Assembly: GCA_009694285.1 (NCBI GenBank)
Contig: SHVK01000007.1
Coordinates: 1 to 64,000 of the forward strand
From: Candidatus Nanopelagicaceae bacterium
GTDB taxonomy: Bacteria > Actinomycetota > Actinomycetes > Nanopelagicales > Nanopelagicaceae
Direction of reading: 5' to 3'
DNA: 64,000 nucleotides
The notes beneath the pieces were generated by a model. It was given only the letters and a program-made list of their open reading frames with translations, was not told the origin of the DNA and did no database searches. Positions 18,114-27,553 of this stretch are shown here, piece by piece. Every line of letters starts with the position of its first letter. The stretch's first letter is position 1. The translations under genes and the position numbers were made by a program.

Positions 18114-18995
18114 ATGCCACAATTAGCCGCATTTCCAAAAGGATTTATTAAGCAATTAGTTTCAGGTGAAATGAGTATTTATGAGTGGATTGAATTAGCA
18201 ACCAAACTTGAAATTGACGGCTTGGAGTTTTACAACGATTTTGCAGATGTAAAAGATTCTACAAATTGGCCAAAGATTCGTAAAGCCGTAGAAGCAACTG
18301 GCATGGTGATTCCAATGATGTGTGCTTCTCCAGATTTCACAATTCCAGATCCAGAGGGTCGGGCACGTGAGGTAGCAAAAGAGATCGCCTCTATCAGAAT
18401 GAGTGCTGAACTTGGAGCAAAGTATTGCCGCGTGCTCTCTGGGCAAAGACGCAAGGAGATTACTCGGGAAGAAGGTCTTGGATACGTTGTTGCTTCGATT
18501 GAAGCATGTTTGCCTATTGCAGAAGAGCTGGGAATAACCCTAATTATTGAAAATCATTACAAAGATGATTTTTGGACTGAGCCAGAGTTCGCCCAAATGA
18601 TGGATGTTTTTGTAGAACTTGTTGGACGCATTAACTCACCATGGTTTGGAGTTAATTTCGATCCGAGCAATGCGATTGCAGCCGGGGAAGAGCCGCTTGA
18701 TTTGCTTGAAGCAGTTAAACATCGAGTTGTGACAATGCATGCCAGTGATCGCTACTTGGCAAATGGAACTATCGAAGATTTGCGACGCCAAGAAGGCGGA
18801 ACAGCCGGTTATGTTTCATTTTTTAAACATGGCGTAATTGGAAAAGGGTTAAATGATTACGACGCGATTTTTAGTACCTTAAAAGGTGTTGGTTTTAATG
18901 GATGGATCAGCATTGAAGATGGCGTTGATGGAATGGAGCAGATGCACGAATCTGCCGAATTCTTAAAACGCAAAATCACCCAACATTGGGGTTAA
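18114..18995 (+). CDS. Sugar phosphate isomerase/epimerase (xylose-isomerase-like TIM barrel)
   Basis: 293 aa, starting directly after the preceding stop. The AP-endonuclease-2/xylose-isomerase-like barrel shows metal ligands typical of the group: Glu in LIIENHYK (near residue 144), Asp/His in GVNFDPSNAI and VVTMHASD, and the late Glu in GWISIEDGVD. Family members isomerise or epimerise keto sugars, sugar phosphates or inosose. Its place as last gene of the operon suggests it isomerises the pathway's sugar intermediate. Confidence 0.82.
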   Translation: MPQLAAFPKGFIKQLVSGEMSIYEWIELATKLEIDGLEFYNDFADVKDSTNWPKIRKAVEATGMVIPMMCASPDFTIPDPEGRAREVAKEIASIRMSAELGAKYCRVLSGQRRKEITREEGLGYVVASIEACLPIAEELGITLIIENHYKDDFWTEPEFAQMMDVFVELVGRINSPWFGVNFDPSNAIAAGEEPLDLLEAVKHRVVTMHASDRYLANGTIEDLRRQEGGTAGYVSFFKHGVIGKGLNDYDAIFSTLKGVGFNGWISIEDGVDGMEQMHESAEFLKRKITQHWG

Positions 18996-20431
18996 ATAAC
19001 AACCATCTCAATATCAAGTAGTTCTGCCACTGCGCGCAATTCGCCGACACGATGCCCTGTTCCAAGTGCCCAATGGTGAGGTACTCCGGTTGCGCTCCAG
19101 GCATCACACCATTCGCCAGGATTTACTCCGAAATCAACAAGGGATGTGGTGTTTCCAATACGCAATCTTGGGCCATCAACGACTTTTCCTTCTGATGCCA
19201 CAAATTGATAGGTGCCATTTTTACGTTGCGTGACCCCAAAGACCGTCACCGGTCCGTGTTTTACGTCAAACTCAACCGAAATTCCGAAGCCACGTTTGCC
19301 GTGATAAACACCAAGACCACGCAACATTGGCTTCCCATTGCTAATTGAAAGATGTGCTGGTCCATCATGACCCATCTCAACAACACCGGCGTTGAAATTC
19401 AAAGCTTGGAATTCTGTAAATGAACCACCAGCACCCATGCGATCAAGCATTAGCATTCCAATTGAAGTACGAAGTTCATATTCTCCAACCGCTGGAATAC
19501 CGGCGCCGGTGAGTAGTGAACAACCTAAAATCATTCCAGCCCCAAGACGTTCATGGATTTCTCCATCTAAGCCGCGGTGATAGTAAGCAAGTGAGTTGAT
19601 ATCAAAATCATCCACTAGTTGGCGAAGGCCTACTGCAACTTTGCCGGCCCATCTAAAATCATCTTCGACAACTGTTTTATCAATTTCGAAAATAGATCTG
19701 GATTCATCAAGGACAGAATCAATTTCTTTCTCACTTACTTTTTCGACACGTACGCGAAGATCATCAAATTCGAGAACTTCCATATGTCCACCAAAGTGGG
19801 TGCTGACCATTGTCATATCGGTTGAGACATCTAACATTCCTGGATAGAGATGTCCCATTATTCCATGTCGAGAGTTACGCAAAATTGCGCGGATACCAGC
19901 TGCTTGAATCCAACTATCAATTTTTTTCCATGCTCGCTCTTCATGTAGATAGCCAGAGACACTTCGGAATGGAACTCCAGCGCGCTCAAAAGCATTTGCC
20001 ATTTCAGGAAGTGGACAAGCACCGCAATAGGCCAACCAAGCGCCGGTATCAAAATTTGCATGATCCATCTGTTCAGTTGGTTGCATGTTAATAACCAGCA
20101 CCGGAGCATTTGATCTTTGGGCAATTGGAACAATCATTGAGGCGGTCATGTAAGTAGTTAAAAAAGTTACAATTAAATCGCATCCAGCTGTGCGTAATTT
20201 TTCAGCAGCAGCGGCTCCTTCTTGAGCATCTGATATAAAACCGACATCTACTAACTCAACATCTAATTTCGCTATGCGCTCGGAAACAAACTTTGCCGAA
20301 GCTTGTAATTGTGGAAGTAACCCCGGAAATTGTGGCCAATATGTGCCAAGTCCTCCAGCAACCAAACCAACTTTGATTGATTTACGGGGACGCGGGGCTG
20401 GGGTGATGCGAACGCTCTCATTGAGAGTCAT
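18992..20431 (-). CDS. L-arabinose/L-fucose isomerase family protein
   Basis: 479 aa, cytoplasmic. The N-terminal VGLVAGGLGTYWPQFPG and the central GMLDVSTDMTMVSTHFGGH resemble the arabinose/fucose isomerase fold; the C-terminal domain carries CSLLTGAGIPAVGEYELRT and GHDGPAHL, the metal-site regions with Glu and His. Such enzymes interconvert aldoses and ketoses with Mn2+. The gene is convergent with the operon ending at 18995, and their stop codons overlap by four bases. A 12-bp palindrome lies upstream of its start, so it may be regulated separately. Confidence 0.75.
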   Translation of the reverse strand: MTLNESVRITPAPRPRKSIKVGLVAGGLGTYWPQFPGLLPQLQASAKFVSERIAKLDVELVDVGFISDAQEGAAAAEKLRTAGCDLIVTFLTTYMTASMIVPIAQRSNAPVLVINMQPTEQMDHANFDTGAWLAYCGACPLPEMANAFERAGVPFRSVSGYLHEERAWKKIDSWIQAAGIRAILRNSRHGIMGHLYPGMLDVSTDMTMVSTHFGGHMEVLEFDDLRVRVEKVSEKEIDSVLDESRSIFEIDKTVVEDDFRWAGKVAVGLRQLVDDFDINSLAYYHRGLDGEIHERLGAGMILGCSLLTGAGIPAVGEYELRTSIGMLMLDRMGAGGSFTEFQALNFNAGVVEMGHDGPAHLSISNGKPMLRGLGVYHGKRGFGISVEFDVKHGPVTVFGVTQRKNGTYQFVASEGKVVDGPRLRIGNTTSLVDFGVNPGEWCDAWSATGVPHHWALGTGHRVGELRAVAELLDIEMVVI

Positions 20432-20467
20432 AATTTCTCCTACAAGTTAGATGAATCTCTGGTCTGA

Positions 20468-20479
20468 TGAATCGATTCA
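20468..20479. promoter_or_regulatory. Palindrome TGAATCGATTCA, candidate operator
   Basis: A perfect 12-bp palindrome 37 bp upstream of the isomerase-like gene (minus strand), in the divergent region shared with yhhQ. A LacI- or GntR-type regulator would suit the size, but none is encoded nearby. A tandem repeat of GGAAGTAACTGTG lies on the yhhQ side at about 20523-20550. Confidence 0.35.
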
Positions 20480-20584
20480 GCGGCTTTACCCTAGAAGGGG
20501 TTGATAGGGCAGGTCAAGACGGTGGAAGTAACTGTGGGAAGTAACTGTGGGAAATAGCAGTGCTGAGTAGGGTTGAATACGCAC

Positions 20585-21250
20585 ATGCCCGAACAAGTTG
20601 CTACAAAATATGCGCAAATAAACCGCACTCTTTACCCATTTATTGTGGCAATATTTTGTGGCTTGCTACTCCTTTCAAATGTGGGCGCAGTAAAGCTCAT
20701 TGAGTTTGGACCAATAATTACTGATGGGGGTGCATTTTTATTTCCATTGGTTTACATAGCCGGAGACGTGCTGAGTGAGGTCTACGGTTTAAGGGCTGCT
20801 CGCAAATGCATTTATCTTGGATTTGCTTTTGCGATTTTGGCGGCTTTAACTTTTTACTTAATTCAACTTTCGCCACCTGCTGATGGTTGGGGAAATCAAA
20901 AAGCGTACGAAGCGATTTTAGGATTTGTTCCCCGAATAGTTTTGGCCAGTATTTGCGGATTTCTAGTTGGTCAATTATTAAACGCTTATGTATTAGTAAA
21001 AATAAAGGAGCGCACTCAAGAAAAAGCTCTCTGGGTTAGATTAATAGGTTCGACAGTTGTCGGAGAGTTGGCAGACACTTTGGTCTTTTGCACTGTGGCT
21101 TTTTACGGTGTTATCACCGGTAATGATTTTTGGAATTACGTAATAACTGGTTACATTTATAAAACTTTGCTTGAGATAATTTTGTTGCCAATCACTTACC
21201 GAGTGATTAAAGTTGTAAAAAATTATGAACCAACTTATTCAGCAAACTAG
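20585..21250 (+). CDS. yhhQ: Queuosine precursor transporter, YhhQ/VUT family
   Basis: 221 aa from the ATG (MPEQVATKYAQ); a TTG at 20573 is the alternative. About six transmembrane segments. FGPIITDGGAFLFPLVYIAGDVLSEVYGLRAAR is the family signature (given here in part: DGGAFLFPLVY and GDVLSEVYG). YhhQ-type proteins import queuine or preQ bases. The convergent neighbour tgt inserts such bases into tRNA, so the pair forms a salvage unit. Confidence 0.88.
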   Translation: MPEQVATKYAQINRTLYPFIVAIFCGLLLLSNVGAVKLIEFGPIITDGGAFLFPLVYIAGDVLSEVYGLRAARKCIYLGFAFAILAALTFYLIQLSPPADGWGNQKAYEAILGFVPRIVLASICGFLVGQLLNAYVLVKIKERTQEKALWVRLIGSTVVGELADTLVFCTVAFYGVITGNDFWNYVITGYIYKTLLEIILLPITYRVIKVVKNYEPTYSAN

Positions 21251-21261
21251 TTTTAGTACTC

Positions 21262-22470
21262 TTATTTAGCTGGGTAATAGCGAGATAAGAAATCATCACG
21301 GTAATCCACATAAGTCCCATCACTTAAGGATTCTCTAATTCGATTTACTAAATTTACAGTGAAATAAAGATTGTGAATTGTGGCTAAAGTTGCGGCAGCA
21401 ATTTCTTTGCTTTTGAAGAGATGATTCAAGTAAGCCCTACTGTAATTAGCGCAGGTATAACAGCCACAATTTTCATCAATTGGATTAAAATTACTTTTAT
21501 TTGCACTAACTAATAGATTGAATCGACCGTTTGCTCCAAAGACTGCACTGGTACGGGCATTTCTTGAAGGCGCGACGCAATCAAAAGTATCAGCACCTGA
21601 TTCGATTGCTTTAAAAAGATCATTAGGTTCGCCAATGCCAAGCAAGTGACGTGGTTTGTCTTCTGGCAATTCATCAGTCACCCACGAAACAATTTCTCCC
21701 AGTGCACTCTTATCAATCGCACCACCAATTCCAAAACCATCAAAATCCATCGCAGCTAAATCTCTGGAGGCTTTACGTCGCAGATCTTCATATTGTGCAC
21801 CCTGAATTACGCCGAATAATGCTTGATACGGTTTACCAACTCTTTCTAGAGTTAATCGTTCATGTTCAACAATGCAACGCTCCGCCCATATGCGGGTGCG
21901 CTCTAATGCGATCTCTTGGTAAGCACGGGAGTTCATCAAAGTTGTTAGTTCATCAAATGCCATCATGATGTCAGCGCCGATTTGATGTTGCACCTGCATT
22001 GAAATTTCGGGTGTAAATCTATGCATCGCTCCGTCTAGATGTGATTTGAAAGTGACTCCATCATCATCCACGTGAGCCAGTCGCAATTTATCTGGTGCGA
22101 TAACTTCATCGGCTTCATATTCGCCAGGATCCATCGCTAATGTTTTTTTAAATCCAGCACCAAGTGAAAGAACTTGAAACCCACCGCTGTCAGTAAATGT
22201 TGGTCTATTCCAATTCATAAATTTAGCCAAACCGCCGGCTTGGTCGATTAAAGCCGATCCTGGCTGCAGGTAGAGGTGGTAGGCATTCGAAAGCACTGCT
22301 TGGGCGCCTAGTTGGCCCACTGTTTCAGGTAGCAATGATTTGACTGCGGCTTTGGTGCCGACCGGGATAAAGGCCGGAGTTTGGATCTGGCCATGTGGGG
22401 TTTGGATGATTCCGCGGCGCGCCCGCCCTGATTGATGTGAAGGGGTAAATCCCCAATTAGCGCGCTCCAT
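21262..22470 (-). CDS. tgt: tRNA-guanine transglycosylase Tgt
   Basis: 402 aa. Exchanges guanine-34 for a queuine-type base in GUN-anticodon tRNAs. Visible: DSGGFQVLSLG (substrate Asp), the nucleophile Asp in TFDCVAPSRNART, GIGEPNDLF, and the zinc site CGCYTCANYSRAYLNHLF with its His. No queC/D/E/F biosynthesis genes are in the window. The convergent gene is a queuosine-precursor importer, so salvage is the likely source of the base. Confidence 0.95.
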   Translation of the reverse strand: MERANWGFTPSHQSGRARRGIIQTPHGQIQTPAFIPVGTKAAVKSLLPETVGQLGAQAVLSNAYHLYLQPGSALIDQAGGLAKFMNWNRPTFTDSGGFQVLSLGAGFKKTLAMDPGEYEADEVIAPDKLRLAHVDDDGVTFKSHLDGAMHRFTPEISMQVQHQIGADIMMAFDELTTLMNSRAYQEIALERTRIWAERCIVEHERLTLERVGKPYQALFGVIQGAQYEDLRRKASRDLAAMDFDGFGIGGAIDKSALGEIVSWVTDELPEDKPRHLLGIGEPNDLFKAIESGADTFDCVAPSRNARTSAVFGANGRFNLLVSANKSNFNPIDENCGCYTCANYSRAYLNHLFKSKEIAAATLATIHNLYFTVNLVNRIRESLSDGTYVDYRDDFLSRYYPAK

Positions 22471-22633
22471 CAGTTGAGCCTATCGACCTGCGTATGAGGG
22501 ATGAAAATTGGGCGATATTCAGGCTTTTTGAGTGTTAGAACTATGGAGTCCAGCCAGCAGTTGCGATAGGTTTGCTGGGAAGTTACTGATGAGTATTTTC
22601 AGCACCTGCGCTGATGGCTTATTAATAGGGGTG

Positions 22634-23584
22634 ATGAAAACGGTTGTAGCGAGCGTAATCGGACGGACTCCACGTCAACTAGCTTGGCGACGTTTTCGAC
22701 GAAATCGTTTTGGACTCCCTGCTTTAGTAATTTCGCTAACGATTACTTTTATGACCTTAATGACCCCAATAATTGGGAAGTTGCTGGGAATAGATGGCCG
22801 TGAACGTTTCCCAGAAACTCTCAGTAGTCGCGGTATGCCGATCGGAAAATTTGGCGGCATAAGTTGGTCTCATCCACTTGGAATAGAACCTGGAATTGGT
22901 CACGACTTATTGGCCAGACTGTTGTTCGGAGCGCGAATATCTTTTTTTGTCGCGTTAATTACCACTGTCCTCTCCATTTCCATCGGAGTTGTTGCCGGAA
23001 TTATGATGGGATTTTTTCGTGGAAGAGTTGATTCAACTATCGGTAGATTTATAGATTTCTTATTGGCATTTCCGTCCTTTTTCATGATTGTTGCGTTAAG
23101 CCTTCCCATGGTTCAGAGATTAGAAAAATCTGGAATAGCGGAAGGCAATACAGCGCGAATGCTTTATTTAGTTTTGATTTTGATTTTCTTTGGTTGGCCC
23201 TACCTGGCTCGAGTAATCCGTTCACAAGTTCTCTCTATTCGGGAACGAGATTACGTGATGGCTGCTCGCGCATTAGGTGCAAGCAATACCCGAATTATTT
23301 TTAAGGAGATTCTGCCTAATCTTTGGAGCATAATAATTGTTTACTTCTCGCTTTCACTTCCGGGCTATCTAACTGCAGAAGCCGTTTTCTCATTTTTAGG
23401 GTTGGGCATCCAGCCTCCAGATGCTTCATGGGGACTTTTGATTTCGGACTCAATTAAGTATGTAATGAATGCACCAACTTACTTTTTCATAACCACAACA
23501 TCATTAATTTTTGTGGTGCTTACCTTCAATTTACTTGGCGATGCAGTTCGTGATGCACTTGACCCAAAGAGCGATATAACTTAA
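22634..23584 (+). CDS. Oligopeptide ABC transporter permease (DppC/OppC type)
   Basis: About 316 aa from MKTVVASVIGRTPRQ. An ATG at 22589 with GGGAAG upstream is a real alternative and adds 15 residues. About six transmembrane segments; the cytoplasmic EAA loop is MAARALGASNTRIIFKEILP. The N-terminal RQLAWRRFRRNRFG is typical of DppC/OppC permeases. It is first in an operon followed by the binding protein, the partner permease and two ATPases, an order that differs from the usual A-B-C-D-F. Confidence 0.87.
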   Translation: MKTVVASVIGRTPRQLAWRRFRRNRFGLPALVISLTITFMTLMTPIIGKLLGIDGRERFPETLSSRGMPIGKFGGISWSHPLGIEPGIGHDLLARLLFGARISFFVALITTVLSISIGVVAGIMMGFFRGRVDSTIGRFIDFLLAFPSFFMIVALSLPMVQRLEKSGIAEGNTARMLYLVLILIFFGWPYLARVIRSQVLSIRERDYVMAARALGASNTRIIFKEILPNLWSIIIVYFSLSLPGYLTAEAVFSFLGLGIQPPDASWGLLISDSIKYVMNAPTYFFITTTSLIFVVLTFNLLGDAVRDALDPKSDIT

Positions 23585-23594
23585 AAATAGATTT

Positions 23595-23618
23595 CTATAC
23601 AACTACGTAACTGTATAG
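23595..23618. promoter_or_regulatory. Inverted repeat before the binding-protein gene
   Basis: CTATACA (23595-23601) and TGTATAG (23612-23618) are exact reverse complements flanking a central TACGTA. No T-run follows, so a terminator is unlikely. It lies between the permease stop and the binding-protein start, and may be an operator for a promoter internal to the operon. Confidence 0.4.
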
Positions 23619-23688
23619 ATGCTTAATAACTTAATACCGATATGAACAAACAAATGGAGATCGACATATCCATCGTTAAGGGGGAGAT

Positions 23689-25449
23689 ATGTTTAAAAAT
23701 GCTTCGGGAACTTCCCGGATCGCACGTAAAGCTCTTGCATCACTAGCAGCTGTAACATTGTTAGGTGCAGGATTAGTAGGTTGTTCTTCATCTTCAAATG
23801 GCGGCGGCACGCTCACCTATCTGACTAATGCAGATTCCTGGACGCACGCTGATCCAAACCGTAACTACACCGGTCAGCACATCGCCTGGTTTGGCTCTTA
23901 CATGCACCGTACTTTGACTGCATACAAGCGGGCAGCAGGTGCTGACGGATCTACAGTTGTGCCAGATATGGCAACTGACACTGGTCGCGCTTCAAATGGC
24001 AACAAAACTTGGGAATTCACCCTACGTGATGGCGTTACCTTCGAAGATGGCTCAGCGGTAACTTGCGAAGATGTGAAGTACGGTGTTTCACGTACATTTG
24101 CAACTGATGTAATTACCGACGGCCCAGGGTATGCAATCTCGATGTTGGATATTCCAAAAGACAAAGATGGTGCCTCTGTTTATAAAGGTCCATACAAGAC
24201 TGATGGAAATGACACAGCAGCGTATGACAAGGCAGTTTCTTGTTCAGCAGATAACAAGACAATTACCTTCAATCTTTCACGTGCCGTAGGAGACTTCAAC
24301 TACACCGTTACTTACCTCTCATTTAGTGCCGTTCCAAAAGCCAGTGATGGTGGAGATAAGTACGATATGAGTCCAGTTTCAACAGGGCCATACAAAATTG
24401 AAAAGTATGTAGCCAAAGATGAAATGGTGCTAGTTCGGAATGACAAGTGGAGCAAAGATTCTGATCCACTTCGCAACGCATACCCAGACAAGATCGTTGT
24501 TCGCTTTGGTCTTGCAGAGGAAGTTCGCGATCAGCTTGTGATCAATGATTCAGAACCAGCAGCATTCTCACTTGATGGCATTCTTCCAACCAACTTGGCA
24601 ACCATCTTTGATGATGCCGGAGTTCCAGTTGAGGCTTGGAAAGATCGCGCACTCAATGTCTATGATCCATATGTAACTTACACAGCCGTAAACGTTGCGA
24701 AAGTGCCTTGCGTACAGGTTCGTAAAGCGATCTATTACGCACGTGATTTCGCAGCTCTTCAAACACTTGCTGGTGGAGCAGCCTTCACCGGCGATCCAGC
24801 AGATGGCGTAATCAAGCCATTGATGGGACTTGATTACAAGAAGACGATTGGTTATGACGATTGGAAAGAAGAAGGAAATGCCGAAAGAGCGGGGAGTCTT
24901 ATGGCAGAAGCAAAAACTGCATGTCCTGATGTCTACAAAAAAGCAACTACTGCTGGATTGACTTACGATGTTGGCGACACGGCTACCAATAAAAAAGCAG
25001 CAACAATCTGGATCGATTCAGTTAAGAAGAACTCAGGAATTATCTTGAAGTTCAACTTCATCGAACCAGGTGCTTATTACAGCGTTGTGCAAGATGAGAC
25101 CAAGCAGGGCGATCTATCTCGCGCCGGTTGGGCTCCAGATTGGGCAAATGCTTCAACAGTTATTCCTGAACTCATGCTTGATGGCTATGGATTCCCATTG
25201 TCACGAGCAGGTAAAGATCCAACTTATGCCGAGTTCAAGAAACGTGCTGAAGCAAACCTCGCTGAACCAGATCGGGTAAAGCAAGGCGCCGAGTGGGCCG
25301 CGCTTAACCAGTATGTAATGGATCAAATGTGGATTATTCCTGGTGTCTTCTCGAAGACCCAAGAGATGTGGGGCTCCAAACTAACTGGAGTCTTCTTCTG
25401 GGAACCACAGGGTGCTCCATCATTTGGAGATATCCAAATAGCTAAGTAA
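23689..25449 (+). CDS. Oligopeptide-type ABC transporter substrate-binding lipoprotein
   Basis: 586 aa. Lipoprotein signal with lipobox LVGC (Cys near residue 33), then a Ser/Gly linker. Family-5 extracellular solute-binding domain: WEFTLRDGVTFEDGSAVTCEDVKYGVSR is its signature region (shown in part: LRDGVTFEDGS), with STGPYKIEKYV and the late LNQYVMDQMWIIPG. It captures peptides, or possibly nickel or opine-like ligands, at the outer membrane face of the cytoplasmic membrane. GGGGGAGAT precedes the ATG. A strong hairpin follows the gene. Confidence 0.9.
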   Translation: MFKNASGTSRIARKALASLAAVTLLGAGLVGCSSSSNGGGTLTYLTNADSWTHADPNRNYTGQHIAWFGSYMHRTLTAYKRAAGADGSTVVPDMATDTGRASNGNKTWEFTLRDGVTFEDGSAVTCEDVKYGVSRTFATDVITDGPGYAISMLDIPKDKDGASVYKGPYKTDGNDTAAYDKAVSCSADNKTITFNLSRAVGDFNYTVTYLSFSAVPKASDGGDKYDMSPVSTGPYKIEKYVAKDEMVLVRNDKWSKDSDPLRNAYPDKIVVRFGLAEEVRDQLVINDSEPAAFSLDGILPTNLATIFDDAGVPVEAWKDRALNVYDPYVTYTAVNVAKVPCVQVRKAIYYARDFAALQTLAGGAAFTGDPADGVIKPLMGLDYKKTIGYDDWKEEGNAERAGSLMAEAKTACPDVYKKATTAGLTYDVGDTATNKKAATIWIDSVKKNSGIILKFNFIEPGAYYSVVQDETKQGDLSRAGWAPDWANASTVIPELMLDGYGFPLSRAGKDPTYAEFKKRAEANLAEPDRVKQGAEWAALNQYVMDQMWIIPGVFSKTQEMWGSKLTGVFFWEPQGAPSFGDIQIAK

Positions 25450-25465
25450 ATAAGTAAGTAAGTTG

Positions 25466-25501
25466 AAGATTCTGGAGGGGAGTAATCCTCTCCAGAATCT
25501 T
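25466..25501 (+). terminator. 15-bp hairpin after the binding-protein gene
   Basis: AAGATTCTGGAGGGG (25466-25480) pairs with CCTCTCCAGAATCTT (25487-25501), one G-U, loop AGTAAT. Only a short mixed tail follows, so it may act as a partial terminator or as a 3'-end stabiliser. That would give more binding protein than permease, a common arrangement in ABC operons. Confidence 0.6.
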
Positions 25502-25538
25502 TCTCAAGAGTTTTACAGAGTGAAAAAGGAGGTAAGTG

Positions 25539-26540
25539 ATGTTTGGGTACTTAGTACGTCGTATTGCAACTTCACTTGCGATTTTATTTGCAGTTAGCTT
25601 TGCGGTGTATGCGATTTTTGCGCTTTTGCCTTTTGATCCAGCAGCACTTACTTGTGGAAAAAACTGCAACAATCCGGCAATAATTGAAGCGAATCGAATC
25701 CGACTCGGGTATGACATACCTTTTTGGCAGCAGTACATAGTTTTTCTAGGTGGCTTATTTGTGGGGCGGAGTTACAGTGAAGGAGCAGCAGCGATTCACT
25801 GCCCAGCACCCAGCCTTGGTTACTCTTTTAATGAACATGAATGTGTAACAACATTGATTGTGCGAGCACTTCCGGTTACCGCCTCTTTAGCAATTGGAGC
25901 GATGATTTTATGGTTGGTCGTTGGAATAACTCTTGGTGTAGTAGCCGCCAGATTTCGTGGGAGATCAGCTGACACCGCGAGCACCATCTTTGTATTGATT
26001 GGCACCTCGCTCCCCACCTTCCTCACTGGTCTATTGCTCCTAGTATTTGTGGTCATTAAGTGGAAGATCATTCCTTTTCCAGCAGGCAACTACACCCCAT
26101 TACTAGAAAATCCTTTTGAGTGGGCTCAGATTTTATTTTTGCCTTGGGTCACTTTGGCATTTGCATCTGCGGCTCTCTACACCAGATTTGTTCGAAACGC
26201 AGTTATTGAAACTTTGAGTGAAGATTTCATTAGAACAGCACGGGCAAAAGGGTTGAGTGAGAAAGTGATTTTACGCAAACATACTTTGCGAGCCGCGCTG
26301 GCACCGCTTGCAACTATGGCTGGACTTGATTTTGCGGCTTTGCTAGGCGGGGCGATTTTGACTGAAAAAGTTTTCAACTTACCGGGCCTTGGCAGACTTT
26401 CACTTGGAGCAGTGATTGAGTATGACCTACCAATAATTGTTGGTGCGACCTTGTTATCTGCTGCGATTGTGATCACGATGAATTTAATTGTAGATCTTTT
26501 ATACGCATTTATTGACCCAAGAGTTCGGGTGGCTTCATGA
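25539..26540 (+). CDS. Oligopeptide ABC transporter permease (DppB/OppB type)
   Basis: 333 aa, six transmembrane segments. Start ATG is placed six bases after AAGGAGG; a GTG three bases earlier is less well spaced. The N-terminal YLVRRIATSLAILFAVSFAV is typical of DppB; the EAA loop is RTARAKGLSEKVILRKHTLR. An extended periplasmic segment between residues 35 and 110 with several Cys (CGKNC, HCPAP, HECV) is larger than usual and could be disulfide-linked. Confidence 0.88.
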   Translation: MFGYLVRRIATSLAILFAVSFAVYAIFALLPFDPAALTCGKNCNNPAIIEANRIRLGYDIPFWQQYIVFLGGLFVGRSYSEGAAAIHCPAPSLGYSFNEHECVTTLIVRALPVTASLAIGAMILWLVVGITLGVVAARFRGRSADTASTIFVLIGTSLPTFLTGLLLLVFVVIKWKIIPFPAGNYTPLLENPFEWAQILFLPWVTLAFASAALYTRFVRNAVIETLSEDFIRTARAKGLSEKVILRKHTLRAALAPLATMAGLDFAALLGGAILTEKVFNLPGLGRLSLGAVIEYDLPIIVGATLLSAAIVITMNLIVDLLYAFIDPRVRVAS

Positions 26541-27553
26541 GTTTGCTGGAAGTGAATGATTTGTTGGTTGAATTCACAACTTCTGACGGAATTGTCAAAG
26601 CGGTTGATGGAGTTTCGTTTAAAATTGATCGTGGAGAAACTCTGGCAATTGTTGGGGAATCAGGATCTGGTAAAACTGTAACTAACTTAGCAATTATGGG
26701 ATTACTTCCAAGTAAAATTGCCGATATTTCAGGTAGTGCGAAACTAGATAATGGTGCGGGCCCGATTGACCTTTTAACAATCTCGGGTTCTGAGTTACGA
26801 AAGATTCGTGGCAAAGATGTGGCTATGGTTTTTCAAGATCCGATGTCAGCTTTGCATCCCTATTACACAATTGGTGATCAGATTATTGAGGCACATCAAA
26901 TCCATAATCAATGTGATGAAGAAGAAAGTGCCAAACGTGCGATTGAACTTTTAGAGTTAGTCGGAATCTCAGATGCGCAAAAAAGACTAAACGCTTATCC
27001 GCATCAATTCTCAGGTGGAATGCGCCAGCGAGTAATGATTGCCATGGCGCTGGTGAATAACCCTAAAGTTCTGATTGCTGATGAACCAACAACAGCTCTT
27101 GATGTGACAGTGCAAGCTCAAATTATGAAATTGCTTGCCGATTTACAGAAGGAATTAGGTATGGCGATGATTTTAATTACCCATGACCTTGGAGTTGTTG
27201 CTGGTTCTGCTGACCGAATTAATGTGATGTATGCCGGAAAAATAGTTGAATCTGCAAATGTTTTTGAACTATTTGCAAATCCGCAGATGCCTTACACCCA
27301 TGGATTGCTGGCTTCAATCCCGCGAGTAGATCGTCCACAATTGCAGCGCCTAGAAACGATTTCTGGGCAACCTCCATCATTAATCTCATTGCCAGCAGGA
27401 TGCGCTTTCGCTCCGCGGTGCACACGTAAATCTGAGGTTTCCGGAAGTGCCTGTGAGTTAACGATGCCATCGCTTGTAGAAGTAAGCGCAAGCCATTCAT
27501 CAAGATGTCATCTAGTTGGGTTATCTGGGTTATCTGGATCGGTGAAAAGATGA
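26537..27553 (+). CDS. Oligopeptide ABC transporter ATPase (DppD/OppD type)
   Basis: 338 aa, ATG overlapping the previous stop (ATGA). Walker A GESGSGKT near residue 40, signature [15 protein letters not shown], Walker [13 protein letters not shown], His switch ILITHDLG. The C-terminal oligopeptide-transporter domain with [10 protein letters not shown]...C is present, which in relatives may hold an iron-sulfur cluster. Pairs with the next ATPase. Confidence 0.92.
   Translation: MSLLEVNDLLVEFTTSDGIVKAVDGVSFKIDRGETLAIVGESGSGKTVTNLAIMGLLPSKIADISGSAKLDNGAGPIDLLTISGSELRKIRGKDVAMVFQDPMSALHPYYTIGDQIIEAHQIHNQCDEEESAKRAIELLELVGISDAQKRLNAYPHQFSGGMRQRVMIAMALVNNPKVLIADEPTTALDVTVQAQIMKLLADLQKELGMAMILITHDLGVVAGSADRINVMYAGKIVESANVFELFANPQMPYTHGLLASIPRVDRPQLQRLETISGQPPSLISLPAGCAFAPRCTRKSEVSGSACELTMPSLVEVSASHSSRCHLVGLSGLSGSVKR

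Noticed and set aside
27505-27549. Upstream start of the DppF-type ATPase
   Set aside because: It lies inside the preceding ATPase gene; the ATGA overlap at 27550 is the usual coupling.
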